Virus record (IMG/VR): IMGVR_UViG_3300042111_000102
Coordinates: 1 to 23,303 of that record
DNA length: 23,303 bases
Reading direction: 5' to 3' (one strand)
From: a virus
The translations under genes were made by a program, and so were the position numbers. Of the stretch, positions 16,608-21,745 are shown piece after piece (the stretch's first letter is position 1; each line of letters begins with the position of its first letter). Under the pieces are notes generated by a model. It saw only the letters and a list, made by a program, of their open reading frames with translations, was not told the DNA's origin and searched no databases.

Positions 16608-16858
16608 CAGTTAGAAAACTATCTATTGAAGCAACTATAAAAAGATACACAAATGAAAATGGTTTTGCTTGGGGTATAAATACAGTAATGAAATCCTTAG
16701 CACCTGACGCAAGTTATGATTTAACTTCTGCTGGTGAGTTTATTATAGATAGATGGGATTCTCCTTTACCACAACCTACATCACAAGAAATAAGAGATGA
16801 ATATATTAGGCAACAAACTATAGCTGAGTGCATTGAATATTTTAATAAAGTAAAATGA
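16604..16858 (+). CDS. Small fibre-block protein, possible assembly factor
   Basis: An 84-residue protein of uncertain function. The middle (IIDRWDSPLPQPTSQEIRDEY) has the W-x(n)-PQPT-x-x-EI pattern seen in small XkdW-like and fibre-assembly-type proteins encoded beside phage tail fibres. The C-terminus is a charged helix (RQQTIAECIEYFNKVK). No membrane segment. Both ends overlap neighbours as ATGA, so it belongs to the oxygenase and glycosyltransferase unit. The resemblance is to a short motif only. Confidence 0.62.
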   Translation: MTVRKLSIEATIKRYTNENGFAWGINTVMKSLAPDASYDLTSAGEFIIDRWDSPLPQPTSQEIRDEYIRQQTIAECIEYFNKVK

Positions 16859-17610
16859 ATATCCTTATTGCTATTCCCTGTTATGGAGGGAATATATCTA
16901 ATCTAACATTCCATTCTTTGTTTAATGTTATCAAACCTTTAAATGATATGGGACACAATCTTAGAATAGAAACACTTCCAACTGAATCTTTAATCAATCG
17001 TGCTAGAAATAAGTTTGTAACTAAGTTCTTAGATAATAAAGAATTTAATGGAACTCACCTTTTATTCATTGATGCTGACATTGGATTCACATTACAGAAC
17101 TTATTAAGAGTTATAGAATTTAATAAAGAAGTTGTTACATGCACATATCCTGTCAAAGGATTTTACTGGCAGCAATTACTAGATCGTATCAAAGAAAATA
17201 ATAATATAGATGAACAAACAATGCGTGATTATCTTTTGCAGTTCAATGTTAATCTATATCCTAACACAGAATTTAAACAGGGATTCGCAAGGGTAAAGGA
17301 ATCAGCTACTGGTTTCATGATGATTAAACGTAATGTCTTTACTACTATCATAAATAAATTTCCTAACCTTAAATACAAACCAGATCTAAGAACAGGAATA
17401 GAAGGATCAGAGAATGCCTATGATTTCTTTCCAGTTGGAATTTATAGAGAAAAAGATGGTGTTAATAGATTTCTATCTGAAGACTATTATTTCTGTAGAT
17501 TAGCTGAAGAGTGTGGCTTTGAGATCTGGACTGATCTATCTACTCCTATAAATCATTTGGGTAGCACCGAATATTATGGTAAGTTTATAGATCAAATAAA
17601 TAGGAAATAA
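16855..17610 (+). CDS. Glycosyltransferase-like protein (GT-A type)
   Basis: A 251-residue protein with a nucleotide-sugar glycosyltransferase look. It starts with a Rossmann-like strand and loop (MNILIAIPCYGG) and has a helix with SLINRARNKFV at 45-55 and the DXD metal motif in LLFIDADIGF (D73, D75). A CTYPVKGF strand and ATGFMMIKR follow, then an LSEDYYFCRLAEECG helix with the ED pair expected of an acceptor-site acid, ending in a PINHLGSTEYYGKF histidine element. Similar proteins are common beside structural genes in marine phages. It could glycosylate a host surface glycan, DNA or virion protein; the acceptor cannot be read here. Codon use holds somewhat more C than the structural genes, hinting at a separate origin. 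Confidence 0.75.
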   Translation: MNILIAIPCYGGNISNLTFHSLFNVIKPLNDMGHNLRIETLPTESLINRARNKFVTKFLDNKEFNGTHLLFIDADIGFTLQNLLRVIEFNKEVVTCTYPVKGFYWQQLLDRIKENNNIDEQTMRDYLLQFNVNLYPNTEFKQGFARVKESATGFMMIKRNVFTTIINKFPNLKYKPDLRTGIEGSENAYDFFPVGIYREKDGVNRFLSEDYYFCRLAEECGFEIWTDLSTPINHLGSTEYYGKFIDQINRK

Positions 17611-17611
17611 T

Positions 17612-17728
17612 ATGACAACAATATTAATACTTATATCTTTAATCATTGGCATCTACATTGGATGGCGTTATGAGCATGTAGTTAATGATATAATAGAATC
17701 TATTAAATCGCACTTGAATATAAAATAG
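17612..17728 (+). CDS. 38-residue single-span membrane protein
   Basis: A short gene directly after the glycosyltransferase, preceded by AGGAAATAAT that contains a usable Shine-Dalgarno. The product begins MTTILILISLIIGIYIGWRY, a membrane span of about 17 residues followed by a Trp-Arg boundary, and ends in an amphipathic tail with His and Lys. It could anchor in the inner membrane with a cytoplasmic tail. Function unknown; such micro-proteins are common in small phages. Confidence 0.6.
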   Translation: MTTILILISLIIGIYIGWRYEHVVNDIIESIKSHLNIK

Positions 17729-17741
17729 TTAGCACTATATG
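17714..17741 (+). promoter_or_regulatory. Promoter-like site ahead of the 40-residue gene
   Basis: TTGAAT (17714-17719) and TATATG (17736-17741) are 16 bases apart, overlapping the end of the preceding small gene. The core CACTATAT recurs at 18476-18483. A sigma70-like promoter is the simplest reading; AT-rich background makes chance matches likely. Confidence 0.35.
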
Positions 17742-17743
17742 CA

Positions 17744-17760
17744 CTCCATAACCAATGGAG
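17744..17760 (+). promoter_or_regulatory. Hairpin covering the ribosome-binding site
   Basis: CTCCAT (17744-17749), loop AACCA, then ATGGAG (17755-17760) form a perfect 6-bp stem. The 3' arm is the GGAG Shine-Dalgarno of the gene starting at 17767. When folded, it would hide that site and lower initiation. Confidence 0.45.
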
Positions 17761-17766
17761 AATAAC

Positions 17767-17889
17767 ATGTTAAACTATACTGACATCAAGTCATACTGGA
17801 ATAAATTCTTTAATGATTATGCAGCAGACGTTAAGTCTTTCTGGAATAATTATTTAGAAGCAGTAGAAAAAATATATAAAAATAAATAA
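17767..17889 (+). CDS. 40-residue aromatic helical protein
   Basis: A small gene with GGAG six bases before ATG. The product has two similar units, IKSYWNKFFNDY and VKSFWNNYLEAV, separated by a short AAD linker, so it reads as an amphipathic helix with Trp/Tyr/Phe on one face and Lys/Asp/Asn on the other. The aromatic pattern recalls phasin-like helices, but the similarity is short. It may bind a membrane surface or another helix. Its upstream RBS is predicted to be folded into a hairpin. Confidence 0.6.
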   Translation: MLNYTDIKSYWNKFFNDYAADVKSFWNNYLEAVEKIYKNK

Positions 17890-17905
17890 ATAATAATTAC
17901 AAAAC

Positions 17906-17939
17906 AATAAGTTATAAAAAATAATTTTATTTACTTATT
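17906..17939 (+). terminator. AT-rich long hairpin between small genes
   Basis: AATAAGT (17906-17912) pairs with ACTTATT (17933-17939), and the inner ATAAAA (17914-17919) pairs with TTTTAT (17925-17930) around the loop AATAA, leaving only 1-2 base bulges. It sits just after the stop at 17889. It is weak in G-C pairs and not followed by a T tract, so it may be a terminator, an RNA-processing site or a protein-binding site. Confidence 0.35.
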
Positions 17940-17988
17940 ATTCAATTAACCTTATCTCGCCACTGCCAAACCAACTATAGGAGTTAGC

Positions 17989-18159
17989 ATGGCAAAAAAG
18001 AAAAAATCAGCAGAAGATATCATATATGAGATTAAAGATCTCTTAGATGATTTGGAACTGAAAATAAATCCTGATGATGCTCATGTAGCATACGAGGATG
18101 AGCTAGACGAAGATGAAGACTTTGATCTGGATGAAGATGAGGATGAAGATAAAGATTAA
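17989..18159 (+). CDS. 56-residue protein with a highly acidic tail
   Basis: The gene has GGAG just before the ATG and is missed by longer ORF cutoffs. The product starts with a basic patch (MAKKKK), continues with an amphipathic helix (SAEDIIYEIKDLLDDLEL) and ends in about 20 residues that are almost all Asp or Glu (DELDEDEDFDLDEDEDEDKD). The tail resembles DNA-mimic or histone-chaperone-like acidic tails, so interaction with a DNA-binding or basic phage protein is a fair guess. No known domain is recognised. A stable hairpin follows the stop at 18159. Confidence 0.65.
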   Translation: MAKKKKSAEDIIYEIKDLLDDLELKINPDDAHVAYEDELDEDEDFDLDEDEDEDKD

Positions 18160-18176
18160 TTCATCTTTATAGTATT

Positions 18177-18197
18177 GGTGGCAGCAATGCCACCTTT
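18177..18197 (+). terminator. Stem-loop terminator with GCAA tetraloop
   Basis: GGTGGCA (18177-18183), loop GCAA (a GNRA tetraloop) and TGCCACC (18188-18194) form a perfect 7-bp, GC-rich stem in very AT-rich surroundings, followed by TTTACTT. It lies 18 bases after the acidic-protein stop. It is a likely intrinsic terminator or transcript-end stabiliser; the short T tract makes full termination uncertain. Confidence 0.6.
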
Positions 18198-18199
18198 AC

Positions 18200-18208
18200 T
18201 TATCCACA
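18200..18208 (+). promoter_or_regulatory. Perfect DnaA-box consensus TTATCCACA
   Basis: The 9-mer TTATCCACA equals the strong E. coli DnaA box. It lies in noncoding DNA right after the GNRA hairpin and ahead of an AT-rich stretch. A match by chance is quite possible in a window of this size, but the phage also encodes a DnaA domain IV-like protein (21746-22270). Confidence 0.35.
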
Positions 18209-18228
18209 TATTCATATAACTAATCTTA

Positions 18229-18459
18229 ATGAAATTTTTATTAATCTTTACCATTTGCTCAATGGTTAATGGCAACTGCCTAGACGTAATGAGTACAGGT
18301 AAGAAGTTTAATACCCTTAGGGAATGCACCATAGCTGGCTATGAGTTTATAGCAGAGCAGAATAAACTATTCCCAATAGATCAGTTTGAGAAAGTCAAAC
18401 CATCCTTTCATTTTGACTGCGTAGAAATAACAGAACAATCTATTAACTACAATCTATAA
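18229..18459 (+). CDS. Small secreted Cys-containing protein
   Basis: A 76-residue protein with a clear short signal peptide (MKFLLIFTICSMVNG) and likely cleavage before Asn-Cys. The mature part has three cysteines, CLDVM, ECTIAGYEF and FDCVEI, suggesting a small periplasmic disulphide-bonded protein. No lipobox with the canonical L-x-G/A-C is present. It lies just before the lysis cluster, so a role in lysis or superinfection exclusion is possible but not shown. No Shine-Dalgarno is visible, and it lies downstream of the hairpin at 18177-18197. Confidence 0.6.
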   Translation: MKFLLIFTICSMVNGNCLDVMSTGKKFNTLRECTIAGYEFIAEQNKLFPIDQFEKVKPSFHFDCVEITEQSINYNL

Positions 18460-18491
18460 TTGACTTTTGCATACCACTATATATGGTGTGC
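18460..18491 (+). promoter_or_regulatory. Promoter-like site overlapping a 23-base inverted repeat
   Basis: TTGACT (18460-18465) and TATGGT (18482-18487) are 16 bases apart. The -10 element lies within an inverted repeat: GCATACCA (18469-18476), spacer CTATATA, TGGTGTGC (18484-18491), paired over 8 positions with one G-T wobble. It could be an operator on a promoter, or a 5' hairpin hindering the ATG at 18494. Confidence 0.4.
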
Positions 18492-18493
18492 CA

Positions 18494-18721
18494 ATGAGAA
18501 AGAAACACAAGACTATATCTGCTACTTCAGTTCGTTTATCTGCACATGAGAAGTTATGCGCGGAAAGAATGAATACACTTATAAAAACAATAGATGAATT
18601 AAGAGCAGATGTTAAGCAGCTCCATTCAGATATGAATAAGGGTAAGGGTGTTATTGCTTTCGTAATAATAGTCGGTGGTATCATCGGCGCAATAGTTGGC
18701 TTGCTAAAATATTTTAGATAA
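18494..18721 (+). CDS. Small coiled-coil protein with C-terminal membrane anchor
   Basis: A 75-residue protein (from ATG 18494). The N-terminus is basic (MRKKHK), followed by a helix with heptad character (LSAHEKLCAERMNTLIKTIDELRADVKQLHSDM) and a C-terminal span (VIAFVIIVGGIIGAIVGLL) ending in KYFR. This is a tail-anchored layout. A longer reading from a TTG at 18467 would cover the inverted repeat, so the ATG is preferred. Its neighbours are the nuclease, endolysin and holin genes, so it could be a lysis accessory or membrane-anchored adapter. It overlaps nothing downstream, as the next ATG follows the stop directly. Confidence 0.65.
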   Translation: MRKKHKTISATSVRLSAHEKLCAERMNTLIKTIDELRADVKQLHSDMNKGKGVIAFVIIVGGIIGAIVGLLKYFR

Positions 18722-19024
18722 ATGAAAACAAGCAACAAAGGTGTGCTTAGCGAAACGATAGCGCAATCTTACTTTGCTAAAGATCCTAATCTTTTAATCT
18801 TTACTCCATTATGCGGAGTGGGACCCATTGATATCATCACCTACAATATTAAAACAAAAGAATATAATAATTATGATGTTAAGACAGAATCTTTTAGATT
18901 ATCAAATACAAAGTATGGTAATAAAAATAAAGATCGTATTAACAGAACTCCAAATAAAAGACAAAAGAATCTAAATGTTAAAATAGTTTATGTTAATAAA
19001 GAAGGTAAGATAACAATCAAATGA
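18722..19024 (+). CDS. PD-(D/E)XK nuclease-like protein
   Basis: A 100-residue protein with the compact restriction-endonuclease-like core. An N-terminal helix carries KGVLSETIA (E11), a GVGPIDIITY strand carries D37, and YDVKTES holds D52-x-K54, giving the D-x(n)-(D/E)-x-K arrangement of the superfamily. A basic segment follows (RINRTPNKRQKNLN), typical of DNA-facing loops. Relatives include intron-type endonucleases and Holliday-junction-like resolvases; its small size would fit a resolvase-like role, as T7 gp3 does by function. The stop overlaps the endolysin start (ATGA). Assignment is from motifs only. Confidence 0.6.
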   Translation: MKTSNKGVLSETIAQSYFAKDPNLLIFTPLCGVGPIDIITYNIKTKEYNNYDVKTESFRLSNTKYGNKNKDRINRTPNKRQKNLNVKIVYVNKEGKITIK

Positions 19025-19485
19025 AACTATCCAATAATTTTACATTAGAAGAATTAACTTATTCTAAAACAGCAGAAGAAAAAAAGATAATTAATATTCC
19101 TAAAGTTGAGCATATTAAAAATTTACAATTATTATGCGATCATGTATTGCAGCCAATAAGAGATGCATTTCAAATGCCAATTAAAATTACTTCTGGTTAT
19201 AGATCACCTGAGCTATGCCTGGCTGTTGGTTCAACTATTAAGTCTCAACATACCGAAGGTAAAGCAGCAGACTTTGAAATAGAAGGTATTCCAAATTTAC
19301 AATTAGCTAATTGGATATATAAGACTTTAGAATTTGATCAATTAATACTTGAGTTTTGGAACCCTGCTGAAGATAACTCAGGATGGGTTCATTGCTCTTA
19401 CAATGCTAATAATAACAGAAGAGAATATTTGAAAGCAATGCGAATAGATGGTAAGACTGTTTATTCAACAATGGAATTAGAATAA
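19021..19485 (+). CDS. M15-family peptidase endolysin
   Basis: A 154-residue peptidase of the M15A type (D-Ala-D-Ala carboxypeptidase/endopeptidase fold). It starts with the usual LSNNFTLEELTYS segment, then VLQPIRDAF and ITSGYRSPEL. The zinc site is visible: SQHTEGKAADFE supplies H77 and D84, and GWVHCSY supplies H124, with E111 in the DQLILEFW strand as the catalytic-base candidate. There is no signal peptide, so release to the cell wall depends on the holin encoded next (TAATG overlap). It should cleave peptide cross-links of peptidoglycan. Confidence 0.88.
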   Translation: MKLSNNFTLEELTYSKTAEEKKIINIPKVEHIKNLQLLCDHVLQPIRDAFQMPIKITSGYRSPELCLAVGSTIKSQHTEGKAADFEIEGIPNLQLANWIYKTLEFDQLILEFWNPAEDNSGWVHCSYNANNNRREYLKAMRIDGKTVYSTMELE

Positions 19486-19907
19486 TGTTACCTGCTCTAC
19501 AAATTATAGCTCCACTTGCTAAGATGCTTTTTTCAACTATTGACAAAGCAATTCCTGATAAGGATCAAGCTGAAAAATTAAAGTTTCTTTTAAATCAACA
19601 ATTACTTAAATCATCAACAGAGGAATTAAAAGCAGCTGCATCTATTGTAGAAGCTGAAGCTAAATCTAATTGGTTTGTTTCATCCTGGAGACCCCTGCTG
19701 ATGTATGTTCTTATTTTTATTCTTGTATGGAATTATATATTGGGACCCATAATAAAAATAGTTCTTGGATCTGTAATAACATTTGAACTTCCAGGAGATG
19801 TCTGGACATTGCTGCAGATAGGTTTAGGTGGTTATGTTGTAGGTAGATCAGGAGAAAGTATTGCAAGAACATTAGCTAATAAAACTGTAGTTAATAAAGA
19901 TGAGTAA
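19485..19907 (+). CDS. Holin of the three-transmembrane (GTA-type) family
   Basis: A 140-residue membrane protein. After a helical N-terminus with an AIPDKDQAEKLKF segment and a charged AASIVEAEAKS helix come the conserved SSWRPLLMY motif and a hydrophobic span (VLIFILVWNYILGPIIKIVLG), then a C-terminal span (LLQIGLGGYVVGRSGESI). The WRP motif and layout match the 3TM holin family of gene-transfer agents and phages. It lies directly after the endolysin with a TAATG junction. It should make membrane lesions that free the M15 enzyme; no antiholin or spanin pair was recognised nearby. Confidence 0.83.
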   Translation: MLPALQIIAPLAKMLFSTIDKAIPDKDQAEKLKFLLNQQLLKSSTEELKAAASIVEAEAKSNWFVSSWRPLLMYVLIFILVWNYILGPIIKIVLGSVITFELPGDVWTLLQIGLGGYVVGRSGESIARTLANKTVVNKDE

Positions 19908-20013
19908 TCAAATACAAACAGCATTCGCAATGAAGTATAAAAAGAAAGCAATCAATAAAGATTACAATGGCAAGAAAAAATCTAGAAAACAAACATATAA
20001 GAAAACCACCTAA
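19900..20013 (+). CDS. 37-residue basic protein overlapping the holin end
   Basis: It begins in another frame eight bases before the holin stop. The product starts MSNQIQTAFAMKYKKK and ends KKKSRKQTYKKTT, very rich in Lys and Arg, so nucleic-acid or acidic-partner binding is likely. It overlaps the next small gene by 47 bases in a different frame. It could be a real gene or a chance reading; both overlapping products have similar basic composition. Confidence 0.4.
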   Translation: MSNQIQTAFAMKYKKKAINKDYNGKKKSRKQTYKKTT

Positions 20014-20092
20014 GAAAAGAAAAGGTAGACATACCAAGAAAGTTAATAAGCATAAGACTTATAAACCTTACGTGGGACAAGGTAGAGTGTAA
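19967..20092 (+). CDS. 41-residue basic protein of marine-phage type
   Basis: The product starts MARKNLENKHIRKPPKKRKG and ends TYKPYVGQGRV. The short basic body ending in a YVGQGR-like tail recalls tiny proteins in cyanophages and pelagiphages; its function is unknown. It starts within the previous small gene in another frame. The C-terminal motif and composition make it the more credible of the two overlapping readings. No strong Shine-Dalgarno is visible. Confidence 0.55.
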   Translation: MARKNLENKHIRKPPKKRKGRHTKKVNKHKTYKPYVGQGRV

Positions 20093-20097
20093 TTATT

Positions 20098-20172
20098 ATG
20101 TACTGTATATTTAAAACAATGTATGGTTGCCTGTTATTAAATAAATGTAAGTGTTATGAGAAAAGAACATAA
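20098..20172 (+). CDS. 24-residue cysteine-rich micro-ORF
   Basis: A tiny reading frame with four cysteines (C3, C11, C17, C19) ending KCKCYEKRT, five bases after the previous stop and overlapping the next gene by 17 bases. No clear ribosome-binding site. It may be a leader peptide or chance; recorded as possible only. Confidence 0.25.
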   Translation: MYCIFKTMYGCLLLNKCKCYEKRT

Positions 20173-20425
20173 GAATCCAAAAGGTGGATTAACAGCCGCA
20201 GGTAGAGCTTACTTTAAAAGAACAGAAGGATCTAACCTTAAAGCTCCTGTAAAGAGTGGTTTAAACCCTCGTAGGATCTCTTTTGCCGCACGATTTGGCG
20301 GTATGAAGGGTGCCATGAAGGATAGCAAAAATAGACCCACTAGATTGGCTTTAGCGCTAAAAGCATGGGGTTTTAGAAATAAGGAATCTGCCAGAGCTTT
20401 TGCTGCAAGACATAAGAAGTCGTGA
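20156..20425 (+). CDS. Conserved small basic phage protein (DUF6321-type)
   Basis: An 89-residue basic protein with the well-known order NPKGGLTAAGRAYFKRTEG, LKAPVKSGLNPRRISFAARFGGMKG, then SKNRPTRLALALKAWGF and a C-terminal ARAFAARHKK helix. This layout recurs with little change in many phages and is sometimes listed as DUF6321; no function is established to my knowledge. The dense Arg/Lys and glycine turns suggest nucleic-acid binding. The TGA stop overlaps the GTG start of the next gene (GTGA). Confidence 0.72.
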   Translation: MRKEHKNPKGGLTAAGRAYFKRTEGSNLKAPVKSGLNPRRISFAARFGGMKGAMKDSKNRPTRLALALKAWGFRNKESARAFAARHKKS

Positions 20426-20637
20426 GAAAAAAAAAGAACTCAATATTTCGTTGTGGTTTCTGCTTTATTTGTAATAAAGAATTGTTGTCAAATATGGGTG
20501 GTTGGGTTATTAATGCAGAGGGTTTGCGATTTTGTCATGCAGGAGATGGTGATTGCTTTGATAGATACCACCAGGATAACCTAAGACGAAGAGCTGCCGA
20601 ACAAAGAAAAGAGGAAAGATATTATGCCACTAAATGA
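20422..20637 (+). CDS. Small zinc-finger-like protein
   Basis: A 71-residue protein starting at GTG that overlaps the previous stop (GTGA). Its cysteines are arranged as RCGFCFICNKEL followed by a FCHAGDGDCFDRY segment, that is CxxCxxC and then C-x6-C with a nearby His, consistent with one bound zinc. The C-terminus is a basic helix (RRRAAEQRKEERYY). It could be a DNA- or RNA-binding accessory protein. It overlaps the next gene by 14 bases. Confidence 0.65.
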   Translation: MRKKKNSIFRCGFCFICNKELLSNMGGWVINAEGLRFCHAGDGDCFDRYHQDNLRRRAAEQRKEERYYATK

Positions 20638-20767
20638 AAAAGGAAAAAAAATTATGGCTGCCATGAAGAAAGAGTATGGAGCTAAACGTGGAGAAAAAAT
20701 ATTCTACGCAGCAGAGAATAAAGGAACCATCATGGGTGTTAAAAAAAAGAAAAAGACTATACTATAA
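20624..20767 (+). CDS. 47-residue conserved marine-phage protein
   Basis: The product MPLNEKGKKIMAAMKKEYG continues with KRGEKIFYAAENKGTIMGV and a KKKKKTIL tail. This short form (EKG-x-KIM-x-x-MKK-x-YG then FYA-x-x-NKGTI) is common in cyanophages and pelagiphages and has no known function. It starts inside the previous gene and its stop overlaps the next ATG (TAATG). Small size and basic tail suggest nucleic-acid or virion association. Confidence 0.68.
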   Translation: MPLNEKGKKIMAAMKKEYGAKRGEKIFYAAENKGTIMGVKKKKKTIL

Positions 20768-20910
20768 TGGAAAACAAAGGTTTATATTATAACATAAATA
20801 AACGCAGGAAAGCAGGAATATCTAGATCAAAAAAAGATTCAACGATATCTCCTGAAGCATATAGAAATATGAAAGCTGGCTTTCCTAAAAAGAAAAAAAC
20901 TATTCTTTAA
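20767..20910 (+). CDS. 47-residue conserved marine-phage protein with matching tail
   Basis: The product begins MENKGLYYNINKRRKAGISR and continues DSTISPEAYRNMKAGFP and KKKKTIL. The GLY-x-NI-x-KR start is shared with small proteins seen in many phages. Its last seven residues equal those of the previous gene. The TAA shares bases with the stop of the - strand HNH gene (TTAA at 20907-20910), so the two operons meet with no spacer. Function unknown. Confidence 0.65.
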   Translation: MENKGLYYNINKRRKAGISRSKKDSTISPEAYRNMKAGFPKKKKTIL

Positions 20911-21740
20911 TTACACATCCATTTTTTTCCAAATATTTTATCCATACTTTGAAAAGGTTTAAATTTATTTTTCTTAGCAGAATTTAATCCAGCAGGAATA
21001 ATTTTTAAATTATTATGCACATGCAATCCTGTTACAAACTTTCCTTGTAAAGGAATAACATGATCAACAGATACATTTCTTCCTTGTTTTCTTAATGTCT
21101 TTGCTTTTTTATATATATTTAACATTATAACTTTGTTATTCCACATTGGAGTTTGTTTTTGTGATATTAATCTTCTGTTAATAGCTTTTAAATTATAAAT
21201 CTCTTTATTTTTTTTATAATGTTCTTTGTTTCTTTTTTTATAATATTCTAAATTATTTTTATAATGTTCTCTAGAATTTCTTCTTCTTTTTAATTTATAT
21301 TTTTGATTATATATTTTATGGTAAGCTCTCATTTTAATGAGAAGTTTATCTCTATTTTTCCAATAATATTTTTTACGATGCTCTTTATAATATTCTGGAT
21401 TATTTATTCTTTTTAATCTTTCTCTTTCTCTAATAATTTTTTTATTTTTCTTTCTATATTGTCTTGCTTTTAATACATACTTATCTTTATTTTTATTATA
21501 TCTTTCTCTTTGTTTTAATATAATTATATTTCTATGTTTAGATCTATAGTCATTCCAATATTTTTTATATTTTTCAGGATTGTCTTTATATTTTTGTTCT
21601 CTTATTTTTAATAAACAAGACTTACATTCTCTTCTTGGAAAGAAGATATTTTTTTTTTGTGATTTGCTATACCAACTTCTGATCCAAAAAAATTTAATTA
21701 ATCTTTTTTTTTTACAAATAGAACATTCTTTTGCAAGCAT
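20907..21740 (-). CDS. HNH endonuclease with zinc-finger N-terminus and Tyr/Lys repeats
   Basis: A 277-residue HNH-family nuclease. The C-terminal catalytic part reads VDHVIPLQGKFVTGLHVHNNLKIIP, then a GLNSAKKNKF segment, the phage-type HNH core (DH, then HNNL, then N-x(n)-K-x-N). The N-terminus carries CSICKKKR and an RRECKSC pair, a zinc-knuckle seen in related enzymes. Between them are several units of about 17 residues rich in Tyr, Lys, Asn and Glu (NPEKYKKY, NKDKYVLK, NPEYYKEH, NLEYYKKR), likely a DNA-binding helix array. It could be a free-standing homing endonuclease beside the DnaA-like gene. The start is ATG 21740, five bases after the DnaA-like stop. Confidence 0.8.
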   Translation of the reverse strand: MLAKECSICKKKRLIKFFWIRSWYSKSQKKNIFFPRRECKSCLLKIREQKYKDNPEKYKKYWNDYRSKHRNIIILKQRERYNKNKDKYVLKARQYRKKNKKIIRERERLKRINNPEYYKEHRKKYYWKNRDKLLIKMRAYHKIYNQKYKLKRRRNSREHYKNNLEYYKKRNKEHYKKNKEIYNLKAINRRLISQKQTPMWNNKVIMLNIYKKAKTLRKQGRNVSVDHVIPLQGKFVTGLHVHNNLKIIPAGLNSAKKNKFKPFQSMDKIFGKKWMCN

Positions 21741-21745
21741 AAAAA

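Noticed and set aside
18467-18493. TTG start extending the coiled-coil membrane protein
   Set aside because: It would place coding over the inverted repeat and lacks an RBS; ATG 18494 gives a normal basic N-terminus.
18454-18738. - strand ORF across the small coiled-coil gene
   Set aside because: Opposes the convincing + strand gene with membrane anchor and runs through the promoter-like inverted repeat.
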